A stretch of DNA of 5,915 nucleotides from CALXVA01 sp964587175. GTDB lineage: Bacteria > Bacillota > Clostridia > TANB77 > CAG-508. Positions 5,270-5,915 of this stretch are shown piece by piece. How positions within the stretch are numbered: the stretch's first letter is position 1; each line of letters opens with the position of its first letter. A program made the translations under genes and the position numbers. The notes beneath the pieces are model-generated. The model saw only the letters and a program-made list of their open reading frames with translations. It did no database searches and was not told where the DNA came from. The stretch covers positions 1-5,915 of the forward strand of contig CAZPKK010000051.1 in the NCBI GenBank assembly GCA_964587175.1, read 5' to 3'.

Positions 5270-5333
5270 TATAATATTTATATAAAACAACTTGAAATAA
5301 AAAATCTATTGAATTGTTATCGAATTAGTTATA

Positions 5334-5369
5334 AATGGAAACGCTTAAATAGTCTAAAGCTACACCATT
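5334..5369 (-). other. Possible two-part RNA hairpin
   Basis: AATGG (5365-5369) can pair with CCATT (5334-5338), and inside it GCTT (5357-5360) with AAGC. The two stems are separated by a symmetrical 4x4 internal loop. No T-run follows, so it is not a classical terminator. It lies in the 250-base gap between the broken ParB-like frame and the next promoter, a gap in which nothing else was recognised beyond the operator-like repeat. Confidence 0.25.
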
Positions 5370-5420
5370 CAAATATCTAACTTATCTATCTAGTTGATTT
5401 TCTTTCATTTTCTCCCTCAA

Positions 5421-5543
5421 TTATAAACCATATTGTATTCCTTCATCAATTACTCTTTTAGCATTTTCATAATCTCTTTGAGCTTGATTAGTAAATAAAT
5501 CATCTAACTTTGGAAGCTTCATTTTTTGTTCTTGTTCTTTCAT
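5421..5543 (-). pseudogene. ParB-like N-terminal fragment, 40 aa
   Basis: The frame starts with an ATG at 5543 inside the end of the ParA gene (44-base overlap) and has AAGGAGG 9 bases upstream, the normal layout of a parAB pair. Residues 8-30 (MKLPKLDDLFTNQAQRDYEN, then AKR) resemble the leader that precedes the core domain in ParB/Spo0J-type proteins of mobile elements. The frame then ends as VIDEGIQYGL and TAA, before any ParB core motif. No ParB core is present in the other frames of the next 250 bases. I read it as a gene truncated by deletion or by insertion of the downstream genes. A genuine 40-aa peptide is possible because the ribosome site is intact. Confidence 0.45.
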
Positions 5544-5915
5544 CTTCTAAAACCTCCTTTGCAAATTCTTTATAACTTAAGGCTACTGGACTATTTTTAT
5601 CAAACTCAAAAATACTCTTACCAGTAGAATTTGACTTTGCCGTATTAATTGCTTTTGGAATTTCTGTATTATATATTTTTACAAATTGACCATAGTTTTC
5701 ATTTATAGTATTTCTTACTTTTTTTGATAAATTAGTTCTTTTGTCTACAAGAGTTAGTAATACACCTCCAACTTTTAAATTTGGATTTATTTGTTTATGA
5801 ATTTTATTAACAGTTTTTAATAAATGTCCCATACCTTTCGCAGCTAGATATTCTCCCTGTACTGGAATTATTATCTTATCACTACAAGCTAGTGCATTTA
5901 TTGTAATTAATCCTA
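5500..5915 (-). CDS. ParA-family partition ATPase, C-terminal 138 residues (partial)
   Basis: The frame is open to the edge of the window, so the ATG at 5832 is internal and not the start. The first visible residues are GLITINALACSDKIIIPVQGEYLAAKGMGHLLKTV. They match the ParA/Soj region after the Walker B strand: a 'NAL-x-A-x-D' helix, the 'I-I-P-V-Q' strand and the Glu-rich switch. Next come KVGGVLLTLVDKRTNLSKKV, then YGQFVKIYNTEIPKAINTAKS, and the terminal SIFEFDKNSPVALSYKEFAKEVLEDE helix. All are standard C-terminal ParA features. The protein would use ATP to move or position a replicon together with a DNA-binding ParB partner. The Walker A motif lies outside the window. It overlaps the ParB-like fragment at 5421-5543, so the two were expressed together. 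Confidence 0.85.
   Translation of the reverse strand, partial: GLITINALACSDKIIIPVQGEYLAAKGMGHLLKTVNKIHKQINPNLKVGGVLLTLVDKRTNLSKKVRNTINENYGQFVKIYNTEIPKAINTAKSNSTGKSIFEFDKNSPVALSYKEFAKEVLEDERTRTKNEASKVR
5553..5559 (-). promoter_or_regulatory. Ribosome binding site of the ParB-like fragment, inside the ParA gene
   Basis: AAGGAGG with 9 bases to the ATG at 5543, embedded in the ParA codons for Lys-Glu-Val. A consensus site in this position shows that the short frame was a real gene start. Confidence 0.6.

Noticed and set aside
5500..5832. A complete 110-aa gene starting at ATG 5832
   Set aside because: The frame continues upstream to the window edge with clear ParA sequence, so this Met is internal.

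Overview
The window is very AT-rich (about a quarter G+C by eye). Shine-Dalgarno sites are strong, the genetic code is standard and nearly every base used is on the minus strand. This fits a low-GC Firmicute, most likely a gut-type clostridium or a relative, in an accessory region. No rRNA, tRNA, CRISPR array or transposase gene was seen.

Right side (5167-5915): the C-terminal two thirds of a ParA-family partition ATPase runs in from beyond the edge. Overlapping its end is a 40-codon reading frame with a good ribosome binding site. It starts like a ParB N-terminus but stops where the ParB core should begin. This looks like a backbone partition locus (plasmid or integrative element) broken by a deletion or a cargo insertion. 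A 250-base gap with a clear extended -10 promoter follows.

Middle (3640-5166): one gene of 321 aa resembling the HopA1 effector family has its own promoter and a strong intrinsic terminator (about 4143-4174). The next 500 bases hold decayed coding sequence: a 31-codon C-terminal fragment ending at a second minus-strand terminator (3863-3895). A 12-bp direct repeat flanks that hairpin.

Left side (1-3626): a tight five- or six-cistron minus-strand operon. In order of transcription it encodes a 150-aa cytoplasmic protein with a basic amphipathic C-terminus, a 127-aa unknown, a two-helix membrane protein with a bacterial PH-like domain, a long alpha-helical protein, a C-terminal domain in the -1 frame of that protein, and the start of an HD-domain protein.

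The main observation is that two genes of this operon are each interrupted at a poly-A tract that forms a phased -1 slippery heptamer (A AAA AAG at 825-831 and A AAA AAA at 2360-2366). In both cases the -1 frame continues into convincing protein sequence: a 681-aa protein instead of 468 plus an orphan, and a 164-aa PH protein instead of 138. Either both are programmed or phase-variable frameshifts, or both are single-base homopolymer losses (mutation or sequencing error). The sequence alone cannot decide, but either way the separate ORFs should not be read as independent complete genes.
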